Below, in pieces: positions 35,448 to 45,899 of a stretch of 64,000 nt of DNA (position 1 is the first letter of the stretch; each line of letters opens with the position of its first letter). A program made the translations under genes and the position numbers. The DNA is from Cryptomeria japonica (taxonomy: Eukaryota; Streptophyta; Pinopsida; Cupressales; Cupressaceae). Under the pieces are notes generated by a model that saw nothing but the letters and a program-made list of their open reading frames with translations, made no database searches and was not told the origin of the DNA. The stretch covers positions 380,143,179 through 380,207,178 of the forward strand of contig NC_081407.1 in NCBI RefSeq assembly GCF_030272615.1, given 5' to 3'.

Positions 35448-36521
35448 CTATTCTATCGATATAGAGATAGTTTCGTCAACATTCAGATCTTTCTTTCTAA
35501 TCCATTGTTTTGAAAATTCTTGCTTTACCTCATCTACCTTTTCTTTGCCTTTCAAACTGGATCCTTTATCATTCGTCGGTGCAGTCTTGCTTCTACAGAA
35601 TTTTGCAATATGTCCAATCTTGTTACAAGCATAACAAGTTACACTATTCTTTTGAATAGTCTTTCCATATCCTACATCGGCTTGTGTTCTGCATTGATTA
35701 GATAAGTGCCCAAATCTTCCACAAACATAGCATCTCACATTCATTCTACAGTTTTCTAAATTATGACCAACTTTGTTGCATTTGGAACATTGACCAGTGA
35801 GTGCATTAATGTTCTGATTGTTTCTAAATCTACACTAATTTTCTCTATGACCATACTTGTTACAGTTAAAGCATTTCCCATTAAATTTATAAGCACTAGG
35901 TTGTCTTACCAGTTTACCGTGATCATGATTGTTTGCAGTACCGGAACTTTCTCCAACTTCAAATCCAAGTCCATTAGTATCTCCATTAGGTTTCTGACTT
36001 TTCAGCATATCATCAAGTTCCTTTGAACTTTTCTTGAATTTCTCTTTATATTGATTTGCAGTCGCCAACTCATTTTCCAGAATTCCCTTTTGTCTCACAA
36101 GCTCAGTTATATCATGTTGCATGTGAATTAGATCTGTCTTCAGCATATCATTTTCATGACTGAGTCTTAGATTTTCATTTCCAGCATCATTAAGTCTCCT
36201 AGTCAAGTCTTCTTCATTCTTCTTCCTATCTTCAATGTCTTTACATAACCTCATAGTCATATCTTGCATTTCATTCTTCATGTTACTATTCTCTATTCTC
36301 AACTTGTTCACAAGTTCATTAAGAGTTTCCTTTTCATCATCATCTTTTTGCATCTTCTCATGAAGTTCTTTTCTTTTATTTCAAGCTATAGTAAGATTCT
36401 CTTGAAGTCCTTGAATGAATTCTTGTGCAGTCCTCAGATCATCTTCAAGTTTGATATTCTTCAATTTTTCTGCATCATAGTCTAGAAGAGCTCCTTCCAA
36501 TTGTTTTCTTAAGTTCTTCAT
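35448..36521 (-). pseudogene. gag: Gag-like protein with coiled coil and four CCHC zinc knuckles
   Basis: The ATG at 36521 is 58 bases after the PBS. The first 200 residues form a long coiled coil ('NENLRLSHENDMLKTDLIHM'). A Ser/Gly/Asn linker comes next, then four consecutive zinc-knuckle positions: 'CFNCNKYGHREN' (followed by a stop, then C), 'CSKCNKVGHNLENC', 'CYVCGRFGHLSNQC' and 'CYACNKIGHIAKFC'. Ordinary Copia gag has one. The tail is Lys-rich. Zinc knuckles bind element RNA. Two in-frame stops (about 36380 and 35836) break this copy. The UBN2 capsid domain of normal Copia gag is not recognisable. Confidence 0.76.
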
Positions 36522-36578
36522 CTATACCAGTGTCAAAATCTTCCTCAAGCTGTTAGGCTTTTAAAAATAGAGGACCGG

Positions 36579-36590
36579 GCTCTGATACCA
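36579..36590 (-). other. Primer binding site of the nested element
   Basis: GCTCTGATACCA on the plus strand is TGGTATCAGAGC on the minus strand, two bases inside the 5' LTR end. Confidence 0.9.
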
Positions 36591-36592
36591 AT

Positions 36593-37181
36593 TGTTAGGA
36601 ATAATGACAATCCCAAAGACACTAAGAGGGGGGGTGAATCAGTGTCTAACCGGTTAACAAAATATTTAAACTTATTAAGAAATTTGCATCCCAAAACAGT
36701 GTACCGATAAATAAGAATTAATGCAGCAAATAAGAATAACAGAGACAACATAGAGAACACACCATAACACAAGATATTTAACGAGGAAACCCAGTGTGGG
36801 AAAAACCTCGGTGGGATTTGTGACCCACAATATTCACTCACTGGTCAATGAATAAATATTACTCACAATGAGGGGCCTGCACATGCAGGAAGGCCATCTG
36901 CCTAGAGCTCATTGCTCAATAAGAGTCTTTTACAATGTATCATGTCGTCTCTACAAAAGATAATTACATTAAAATACAATAAACAAAAGTTTATTCCCTG
37001 TCGGCTGGATTGTCGGTATGCATTGTTGTCGTTGTCGGTGAAGTGTCTGCCGGTGTATGTAGAAGTCTATTGCCGGTGCCGATAACTACTGATGGCTTAC
37101 CAGATGAATACCAGTTGGTCTCCAGATGGTTGCCATCAATGACAACATCAACTATTCTCATAAGAGTGTAGAATACCAACA
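36593..37181 (-). repeat. 5' LTR of the nested element, 589 bp, with internal deletion
   Basis: The LTR matches 30754-31536 except for a missing segment of about 193 bp. The deletion junction lies at a GAGTC that is present at both edges of the segment in the other LTR (31085 and 31278), pointing to deletion between short direct repeats. Confidence 0.92.
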
Positions 37182-39667
37182 CAAAAAGCCTTTCCTAATC
37201 CTATCCCATTGTCACTTGCAAGTGTAGTTTTTTTACTCTTTTGAGGGGTTTGTTCTGAAGGTGTTTTTGTACCCACCTTTATTGTCATAACCTTTTGCTT
37301 CTTCACATTACCTTGATCACTAGGATTCTATATAGTATCTACTACTATTGTCCTCTTGTGAGAGATATCTTGTTGTTGCACTTGATCAAAAAAAACTAAT
37401 ATTAGTACCCATGCCATCCCCATCATTAGTAGTGGCACTTGATTCACCACCAATAGGAATACCATGTTGTGGTAGTGGTTGTCATTGAATTTGAGTGTCT
37501 GCACAAGTTGGATTTGAAGCTCTAACAAATTGAAGTGGAGATGCAGGGTAATGAGTAGTACCTTTCTGTGATGAATCTGACGAATCAAGTCCAATGACTT
37601 GTTTCTCGGGACATTTTGATTTTGAATTTGATGGAAGAGGTACCTCAAGTGGAAATCAAGGGCCTTCTCCTCTGGGACCTAGACCACCACCTTCAAAACC
37701 CATTTTTTCCACAATGTTTACCTCTTTGCTATATTTTTCTTGCATGGAAGCATCAACTTCACTGAATTTTGTAGAGACTGTAGTAGTTGTTGGTGTCACC
37801 TCAACTTCATACTCATTTTCATCATCACTTCTATCATATGCTTCTATGGGATGCTCCATATTCTACAATTTGCTAAATCCAATATCCTCATTGTTTTCAT
37901 CAAAGTCTGCACTGGTCTTTGGTTCACCAAGAGTCTTCCTCATAGTCCAAAAATCAATTATTTTGGTTTGAGTCCAATGTCTATTTTTACATTCTTACAG
38001 TATTTTTTAGGAATAGCTTTGTTAGATGGATTAGTAGCTTTTTGGTAGAAATTGTAGGACCTCCTATTTTCATTTTGATTTTGAATGCCTTGCTTTGTTG
38101 TTTTCTATGTGTGCAATGCCAAAATTTGTGATGAGAATTATTCTATTAAAATTTTATTTTCAGCGACAATTTTCTCCATCTCTTTTTTTACCTCATCCCA
38201 GGAGTCCATGTTTCTAAGATTTTCTAGCAATGGTTTACTTTCATGTTGACATAACCTTTCAGATTTCCCATTTTTCTTAAGCCTTGTTTGAATGATGCTG
38301 AGTGGATCATACTGCCAATGACCCTCAACACCAAATCTAAAAATTGTCAAAAAATCATGTGCCACTTTGAATGCTTTTCTGTCAAATGCGAACCCTCCAC
38401 ATAAAAAAGGCAAGGAAGGAAATAGGCTCTTATTTTATTGAGCATGAAAGAGTACATTTTTGCTCTCCAACTGTCATACATATTCCAGTGCAAAAACCCT
38501 CTTTGTTGCATGTATTGGAAGTTTGTGGGGTTCTATTATTGATCCGTAAAACCTTAACATAGTGTATTCTTCCATGAAGAACCAGTCAGCCAATTGTATT
38601 TGACTTCTGAGTTGAATGTAATCTCTACAAGACACAGGCAATCTAGGAATTGGAGTGCTTGTAATTTCATTATACATTGGTGCCAAAAAGAAGTCTACAA
38701 AATGGTTATAGTTTTTTTTCTATTATCGTTCATCCTTATCTTAGGTGTTCATTCATATATTGGACACTCTGTTCTTTTCTAAGTCTTCTCATCAATCTTA
38801 TAGACCTCAATGTGAAGCTTGTTGGTCTTGAATATTGCACGATAATTTGATAGAAGAAGATAGCACAAGTAGGATGTGAACCTAAATTTCATACGGGAAC
38901 CTATTTTAATCTTTAGTAATTGTGTTTGCATGGATTGAACAACGTGCTCAACAAAATTAAATATTATTGGTTCTGCTACACAATGGATATTAAAAATCAT
39001 TTCAAGAAGGTTGGCACCCCACTTCCCTGTCATTTTCCAATCCTAGGAAAAATGTTAGCAAGGAAATAGTATCCTGAACCCATGGCACAAAAAGATTATA
39101 ATCATAAGGAGGTTTATGATTGCGATCCAATCGAGTACCACACACTGTTAGACCTTTGATAAATGAATCTTTATAATTTGCATCAATTCTGTCATATTGC
39201 TCCGCCAAATTTCCTAGGTCAATGTGGACGTTTGAGTTTTGTGCTTCAAACCCTAGGTTCAACAAATGAGAAAATTCTCCCTCGGTTATGGACAAAATTT
39301 CCTCTTCAATATTTTTATCGACAATTGTTTTTCTATCTTCATCATAATTTTGGGCACAGACCATGACAATTTCTAGGCAAGGGAATACTTCAGGTAACAC
39401 CATGCTAGCAAGTCTTGTAGACCACGATGCAATTTTATTTGTACTTGCCTTTAACATTATGTTATAGACTGTATATTTTGCCCTATCTAGATATCTTGCC
39501 TTATTAGACAATGAATATCTAATTTCTATGATTCTCTTTTTACCATGGATAACATGGTTATAAATATCATGGTATTCATTAATGAAACCTATTGTTTTAA
39601 CCAGTTCGGTTAAGTCTATTTTTTAATTCACCTAGGTTTTAGTTGTACTACCTGGTTTCCCCATCAT
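37182..39667 (-). pseudogene. Coiled-coil gene, N-terminal half
   Basis: The frame starts at an ATG ATG pair at 39667 ('MMGKPGSTTKT'). It includes a helical region (39511-39002, 'DRAKYTVYNIMLKASTNKI', 'FSHLLNLGFEAQNSNVHIDL'). Further segments at 39033-38779 ('IFNFVEHVVQSMQTQLLKIK'), 38686-38474, 38413-38138 and 37859-37656 follow. An acidic Gly-rich stretch then leads to the interruption. Frameshifts near 39020, 38770 and 37650 and several stops break it. The protein exceeds 1,000 residues when both halves are counted. No domain is recognised. It may belong to an unclassified retroelement. Confidence 0.5.
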
Positions 39668-39699
39668 TGGTACTGTTAATGGTTGGAAATAATGCTAAG

Positions 39700-40590
39700 T
39701 TGAACACTTAATTCTAGTTTGACAATCTAAAAGGTAAACCACGAGATTCAAAAATTAAAAATGCGGGATGTAGATGTTCTAGATTTTACCCAAAATTTCT
39801 ATTTAAGTAGATTGACGTAGACAGACTCTGTTGCATTCCTCAATCTAGTAGTCATTTTTGAATCTCCTTGGATTTACTAGTTTGTCCAAGAATCAAAATA
39901 CCAATATGAGTCCCTTAGTTTGAAAACCCTCAAAAGTTCAAAAGTAAAACCTAAAGGGCAAAATTTCTAGAATCGTGTTGTAGTTTTATAAATTATTATT
40001 AACTATTTGCTGCCACAGGGAAAAAAAGCCATTGCTTATTTCTAAATTCTGATGGCTGACAGTCTGACACGTCACATGAGTCTCTTTTTCGAAATGTTTT
40101 TGAAGACTTTATATTCCTTTACAACTTCTGCCCGAAATAGAGCTTATTACACTTAATTAAGTATACAATTACAAATTTAGAATTTAACTATACTTAATTA
40201 AATGTTTATCGTTTATGGAAGTCTTCTGGTAGAAGTTTGCAAAAAATATTTATCATTCTCACATTCGGCCCGAAATACACCTTATGTCATTGATCTGTGG
40301 TCATCCAACGAAAGACAATATCTTTTGTTAGTTGTCGTAGGTCCCATTATACATATGATTTTTGCCACCCAAATACCACGTCACTCGACACTTCATCGTC
40401 TCATCGGCCATAACCTTTCTTTCATGTCGGTGTTCAATGACACGTGTTTCCGGTGGAAGTTTGCAAAAAAAATTAGAGATCCCACAGTCAACCCGAAATA
40501 CACCTTAAGTCGTTGATCTGTGCTCTTCCAACGGATGACAGTATACGTTGTCAATTATCGTCGGTCCCATTATCAATAGGATTTAAATAT
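39700..40590. repeat. Gene-free stretch with a 226-bp tandem duplication
   Basis: AGTTTGCAAAAAATATT at 40232 and AGTTTGCAAAAAAAATT at 40458 begin two related units. Each contains CCCGAAATACACCTTA, a (C/A)(A/G)TTGATCTGTG phrase and TCGTAGGTCCCATTAT/TCGTCGGTCCCATTAT. A related phrase, CATTGATCTACGATCATTGAATG, occurs at about 45286, so this sequence is a dispersed repeat. Confidence 0.72.
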
Positions 40591-40824
40591 GAATTAAATA
40601 TGTGGTTTCAAAACTTGCATGATATTTAATTTTTTTTAATTGATAATTTTTGTATTGTATTACTTGGAAATAAAATATTACAAATATGCAAGTATAGGTG
40701 GTATAGTAAAACCACCTGAGTTTTGCCACCGCAAAAAACACCCCAAAAACCACCATTCCCGATAAAAAACAAAACCCTACTACATGAAGAAACCACACAA
40801 TTCTAGTTCGGCCTACCAAAATTG

Positions 40825-41760
40825 TTAGCAAACATCCCCTCGTACATACAAAGTTGGAGAGAAAATGGACATGGAACAAAAAGATACAAACATACAACAC
40901 CAAACACCACCGACCATAGCAGGATTAACCCAGAAGTGGCTTGTACTCCAGTCATCATAGAATTCTGAGAGTTCCTTCATTGCTTGGGTAGTCTTGGGTC
41001 TCAGCCGCAACTCTTGACCCACCTCTTCTCGTACCACTTCATGATGGACCCTTAAACCTCATCATTCTGCATCAACCTTTCGAACAATTTGAAGGCCTGC
41101 CACCCACGCCAAGCAAGGGCTCTATATCTTGCCTTCAAATCATCATCAGCCCATCAAATGAGTGGTAGTGGCGCCACTGGACCAACCACCCCTACCTCAG
41201 AAACAATTCCCACCTTCGGGACCACACGAGCACACACACTATCCAGATTTAACAGGTAGTTTGAATCAATTACAACTCTCAAGGCATTTTTTACCTTTTC
41301 CACCTCGTCCTCAAATTGGAAACCCCAAGTGGCAATAAATGAATATGCCTCCATGTTCGTCCTGTAGCGATGACCAACATGGACAATTTCCTCTCCCAAC
41401 AGTATTTTCACACTCTTTTACAACCGCTCATCCTTAAACAAGAAAAAACCTTTCAGCCTCATGTCTGTAAATCGTTCGAGAAATGGGACTAATTTCTTAT
41501 TAGTATGGAAGGATAAATTGGCTTCCATGCTGCTTAAGAAACCCAAGAAAACATTGCAAGTGTAGACAGTATGATACCAAGAAAATGGCAATCCAACTAC
41601 ACTCCATGACTCATCCAATCCACCCAATCTTTATACACCTCACACTCAATTCTGACATCCAACAGGAGCGGTCGTCGACATTTGCCATTAATCACAACTC
41701 TTCTATCATTCCTTTGCATGTATGAATTCAGCTGCACAATTCGTCCACACAAGCCGACAT
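40825..41760 (-). pseudogene. Unknown minus-strand gene relic, copy 1
   Basis: Open stretches at 41627-41418, 41411-41154 and 41150-40825 read as one decayed protein: 'TNKKLVPFLERFTDMRLKGF', 'VKILLGEEIVHVGHRYRTNM' and 'FEDEVEKVKNALRVVIDSNY', then a Trp/Arg-rich tail. Three stops and a frameshift interrupt it. The part around 41400-41200 resembles 44700-44500 in motif order and spacing (L-G-x-E-F/I, then Y-R-x-N-M). The family is not recognised. A T-rich tract near 40630 could be a poly(A) tail of a retroposed copy. Confidence 0.4.
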
Positions 41761-41959
41761 TAAAGCTGCCTAAATGTTAACCATTTAGTGGCGTGCGTAC
41801 GATAAGGAAATATCACTGCATATAAATAGTGTTCCAAAGTAGAAGAAAACAAAATAAACACAAATCTAGCATGATATTTATGACAGAATTGCAGCAACTG
41901 ACTTTTTATAGTTAAAAAAATCAATATCACTTACACCTAAATACTAACAAAACTTAAAT

Positions 41960-42215
41960 TCAATCTTCATTCTCTGCCTCGTTCTCAGTAATGTTGAAAT
42001 AACGTAGCTCATAGGCATTGTGTTCCTTATTGGATGCTATCACTCGCAGCCAATCCCTGACATTATGCTTTTTCAAATACTTATTTATCAAGGACTTCAA
42101 ATATCTTTTAGAAAAGGTCGTCTTAGAAGTGACACTGAGTTTGTTCTTTAACTTTAGATAAGAAATTAGAATAGACCTTCTATGTTCGACACTATCTTCC
42201 CTCCTTTAATTAATA
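41960..42215 (-). pseudogene. RPL22: 60S ribosomal protein eL22 (RPL22) pseudogene
   Basis: The C-terminal 65 residues of eL22 are clear: '[20 protein letters not shown]', '[20 protein letters not shown]' and an acidic end '[11 protein letters not shown]' before TGA at 41960-41962. eL22 is an RNA-binding large-subunit protein. Upstream, an 'LIKGGK' remnant in another frame shows that homology reaches about 42210, after a frameshift. The N-terminal half is missing. There is no long poly(A) tract, so it may be a 5'-truncated retrocopy or a decayed exon. The strong sequence match and correct C-terminus make the family call firm. Confidence 0.88.
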
Positions 42216-42429
42216 TCCCATATCTGGAATCTTCTGATTCCAACTTGTGTTCAAAATGGCATTTCGCTTTCTCTCTGCTTGAGATTTAATTTAATGAGAT
42301 TTGACATTTGTTTAAAATTTTATATTTTTTAATGGTGAAAATTAAATTTTATATCTATTGGGGCTTCAAATTTGCAAGTAATTTCAAGCACCCTACTATT
42401 GAAAATGGTGGTCACTTCATGGAAATGAA

Positions 42430-42880
42430 ACATAATGGATGATTAATGATTTGAACACCTAGAGTAAAGGAGGATATGAATAAATTAATTCCAATGGACC
42501 CCATGAAAGACTAGTGTTTTTGATCTGTAGAAAAGATGATATGAACAAAGAATTAAAATGAATGAAACATGAAAATATAAGAAATACCCATTTCAGAAAA
42601 TCAAGTTTCCAAGCTCCAATAAAAATATTATATCTGTACAATGTGTTTTTGGCTATAGACCATACAGAAGACCATAAGAAGGCTGAAAAGCCTGTTATTT
42701 CGACCTTCATGAAAGAAGATGTCAACTTGGAATGCAAATGTATGCAAATGTCAAATCTGATGAAGACCCATTTTAGAAGTGTAAGTTTCCTACCACCACA
42801 AAAAATTTCAGATCCGTATTTGAAGTTTAAGGCTGTTGACCAAACAAAAACCAGAAAGATAGCTTAAAGCAAGGTTATTG
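42430..42880 (+). repeat. Degenerate tandem duplication, period about 179 bp
   Basis: CCCATTTCAGAAAATCAAGTTTCC at 42588 is echoed by CCCATTTTAGAAGTGTAAGTTTCC at 42767. The flanking 'CATGAAAGA' and 'CTATAGACCATACAGAAGACC'/'CTGTTGACCAAACAAAAACC' phrases keep the same order. The short ORF at 42562-42867 spans both copies and is probably not a gene. Confidence 0.6.
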
Positions 42881-44040
42881 ACTAACTAGTTTGCATATTA
42901 ATTTCTAAGGGTTTTGTTAATTTTAATGTAAAATGGTGACTTTTCACCCCAAAAGGGGTATGGTTCCCATTCAACCACATATATAAGTGGTTAAAAAATG
43001 TAGATATTGGAGAGAGAAAGAAGAGGAGAAATTAGAAGATAGAATATCAAACAAATACTATAGCCTCTGGCATACTATTGTACCATTTTGAAACTCTAAT
43101 AGAATCAGTTGTTTTCTCTGCATATGTGTTGTGGATCATCTCATCTTCTATAGGCAGTTGTTTGTGATTTTATCTAAAGTAGATAAGATTATTCGTATTC
43201 TTATAGTGAAGTTTATGTTTCTATGTTATAAACTTGGATTAAAAGGATCTACTTGTGAATTGTAATTGTTCCTTGTAGTTCTTCCTTGGATGGTCCTTTA
43301 AGGTTAAGGTTAAATTCATTCAAGCGGTTTATGATATAAACATTTAGCAGATCTCATAAGAAACAGTAACTGACAGATTTACCAAAGGGGGTAAGTTTAA
43401 AAACTATCTCACAAATCACACTTTAAGTCCTAGAGAAATATAAGACTCTGTAGCCCAAATAACAGGAAAGACATTGGTCATCCACAAATCACAACTTTTT
43501 AGCATATCAATTACCTTTACTTTATTAAAGCAATAGGAATAGTTGAGTAGGAAATATAGAATAAACTAGCAATAGTGTAATATATAAATTTCAAGTTTAA
43601 ATATAAAATAGCTTTCACAAATAACCATCTTGAACTTATCTAAAAGCTACCTATCCTAGGAACCTATGCCATTTTGAGACAGGGAAGAACTTAGATCAAG
43701 ACACTCAATCTGCTATAAAAAGCACTAGTCATCGAAAGCCACTAGTGAATAGGTATACTCGCCTAGGTCTTGCAGCGCCTAAAGTGAGGGAGTTAGTAAC
43801 CAAATAGGTTCACTCTATAAGTTGGCCAAGTCAAATTGGAGGGTTTGATCATAGGAGTTGGCATTTCCTTAGAACCTATCCATTCTGTTGATTTGAGATC
43901 CAACAATATCCACACAAATTAATAACTATTTAAGCTCTTTGAGAGCATAATGATAATGCTAAGTATCCTGCCATGGCATGAACTAATAATACAATGAAAT
44001 AGAAAGTTTTTTTAAATCCATAAAAGGCAAACTAAAACGA
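42880..44040. other. No recognised gene
   Basis: Purine-rich GAGAGAAAGAAGAGGAG near 43010 after an ATATATAAG box resembles an LTR or promoter leader. I see no ORF, PBS or duplicated end to support an element. Confidence 0.4.
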
Positions 44041-44159
44041 ACTAGAATTTGCAAAAAAATTTATTAATATGTTGCGCAAATTTATAATTTTCAACTGTTG
44101 GAGTCCCTATCCCTCCAAAAATTTTAAGCTAAAATGAGAGAGGTTACAAGGAAATAGCC

Positions 44160-44870
44160 AAAAAAATATAACCACTAGGGGCTAGGGCAGTTGCAGTGGA
44201 CGGTGGACCAGTGGTATCCAAAAAACAAGACAAAAAATTAAAACCCTTCATGGGTAACCCTAAGGATCTTGCCCTCTGTCTAGGTAGAATTCTTCAGAGA
44301 TGAGAAACTCTGAGAATTCTTTGAGCCATCTATAGTCTTGAAATTCATCTAGGAGAAACCATTTTCGGAGTAAATCCCTACCAATCTGCGCCCATTTCCT
44401 ATGTCTTGTCAACTACTCAGCATTTGGGTTCAAACGAAAAGGTTTCTTGGCCACATTTTGGTTAGAGAGGAGAAGCTTGGGTAAATCACTCGCCCAAGGG
44501 ATCCCAACCCCTACTTCTGCAAAGATGACAATAGTAACATCATCCACAAGGAATTCTTCTTTGAACACTCTCAATAGCATCAACATATCCACCTTTTCTC
44601 CTCAGAGGTCCATAAGAGACGCCAAGAACTGGGACGTAATGTCCATGTTAACACGGTATTTATTATCATTTCTCAAAAACTCTCGACCCAACACCATCCT
44701 CACAGTCTCGTTAGTGAACATCCTGACCTCCTTACAAGCCGATTGGAGGTTTGGGTCTTTGGCGTAGCCCAAGCCCTCTGGTCCTCCTCAGATGTGCTTC
44801 TCAACCAGATAGGAGTGTCCATCTTCAGAAATCTGAATACCAAATTATACGGCCTAAAGACCTAAACTAG
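44160..44870 (-). pseudogene. Unknown minus-strand gene relic, copy 2
   Basis: One frame is open apart from three stops: 'GIQISEDGHSYLVEKHI', 'ETVRMVLGREFLRNDNKYRV', 'MLMLLRVFKEEFLVDDVTIV', 'RHRKWAQIGRDLLRKWFLLD'. Two stops are TGA where Arg or Trp could have stood. Motif order resembles copy 1 at 41400-40825, and both have a similar 3' region. The family is not recognised, and the frame is not obviously membrane-bound or coiled coil. A CTATTTATAG box at about 44950 could be a promoter. Confidence 0.45.
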
Positions 44871-45039
44871 AGGCATAATTTCAACTAACGTCAACTTTGA
44901 CAATTTATCTACCAAAGGTGAATTGAAGAAGAAAGAAGCGGAGATCGTCTATAAATAGCTCTTGATACTAGCAATCCCTTCACCAACCATATTAATTCCT
45001 TTGTCCTTTAATTTTTTATAAATCTTTCATATCTCTCAG

Positions 45040-45800
45040 TAAATCTTTCTCATAAATGCACGTGTGCGAAATTGGAAACAACCGTAAACCACTACCAATT
45101 ACCAGATTGGAAGTCGTGTGTGCTAAGTGGATCGCAGTTAGAGAATGTCAGTGACAAGACATTAATAAATGTCGATACTTGATTAAGATGAGATCTGATA
45201 CGTGTGTACTGTCTCCAATTCCATTCTGGGGAATTTCTCGAGAACTACACTCTCTTTAGAAATTTGAGTCGAAATAAAACTTCAGCCATTGATCTACGAT
45301 CATTGAATGATTTTCAATCATTGATGGATTTTAGGTACGTGTGACATGTCGATGAGGTAGCGCTTATCGATACATCATGCAGAGTCTGTACTCGACGTGA
45401 TGTTGCATTAATTAGATAACGAAAATGGCAATGAATCTATGAAATCTCCAATAAAATATTTATTTTTTCATAAATAATGAAATATTAGCCAACAAAATTA
45501 AATAATTTTCAAATGGTAGATAAAAATCGCCAATACACTTAAATAATTTTTTCTTCAAAGTATAACTTTTCGCCCATACACTTATATATTTTTCCTTTAA
45601 ACGAAAAAACATTCACCTCCTACATTATATATTTTCCCCACACAATAATGAATTATTCGCCAGGATTTTATAGAGTTTTCACACCCTAAAAAAAATTGCC
45701 AGTAAAAATTTTTTTTTTTTCCAAATTTGAAATTTTTTTTGTCATCAATAAAAAATTTTCCCCCAAAAAAATAATGTCTGATTCGCCAGGATTTTACACT
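45040..45800. repeat. Gene-free stretch, dispersed repeat then GCCA-rich motifs
   Basis: 45040-45440 shares phrases with 40230-40580. From 45430 onward the motifs ATCGCCAATA, TTCGCCAGGATTTTA (twice) and TTGCCAG recur in an A/T-rich background, as in 24700-25200. This is probably an LTR fragment on the minus strand. Confidence 0.4.
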
Positions 45801-45899
45801 TTTTTTCCCCGGGGGTGGTTTCTTAAAGTTATCTATGATGCATATATTCCAAATTTTATTCCCAAACACATAATTGACAATACTCTTAATCCACATAGT

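Larger units (their letters stand above)
30754..37181 (-). mobile_element. Polymerase-less Copia-type LTR element nested in the coiled-coil gene
   Basis: Two LTRs, an initiator-Met PBS and a CCAAAGGGGGAGAT polypurine tract have the spacing of a Copia element on the minus strand. The 5-kb interior carries a gag-like ORF with four zinc knuckles and one very long second ORF. I find no protease, integrase, RT or RNase H motif, so it must borrow enzymes from an autonomous partner. Runs of five A flank the element on both sides, compatible with a 5-bp target duplication, and removing it rejoins the interrupted frame. LTR divergence is modest, so it is younger than its host sequence. Confidence 0.86.

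Noticed and set aside
40232-40580. Shared 226-bp period with the tandem repeat at 7965-8470 as a common origin
   Set aside because: The unit sequences are unrelated; the equal period is coincidence.
42562-42867. A 101-codon plus-strand ORF
   Set aside because: It spans a degenerate 179-bp tandem duplication and has no recognisable product.
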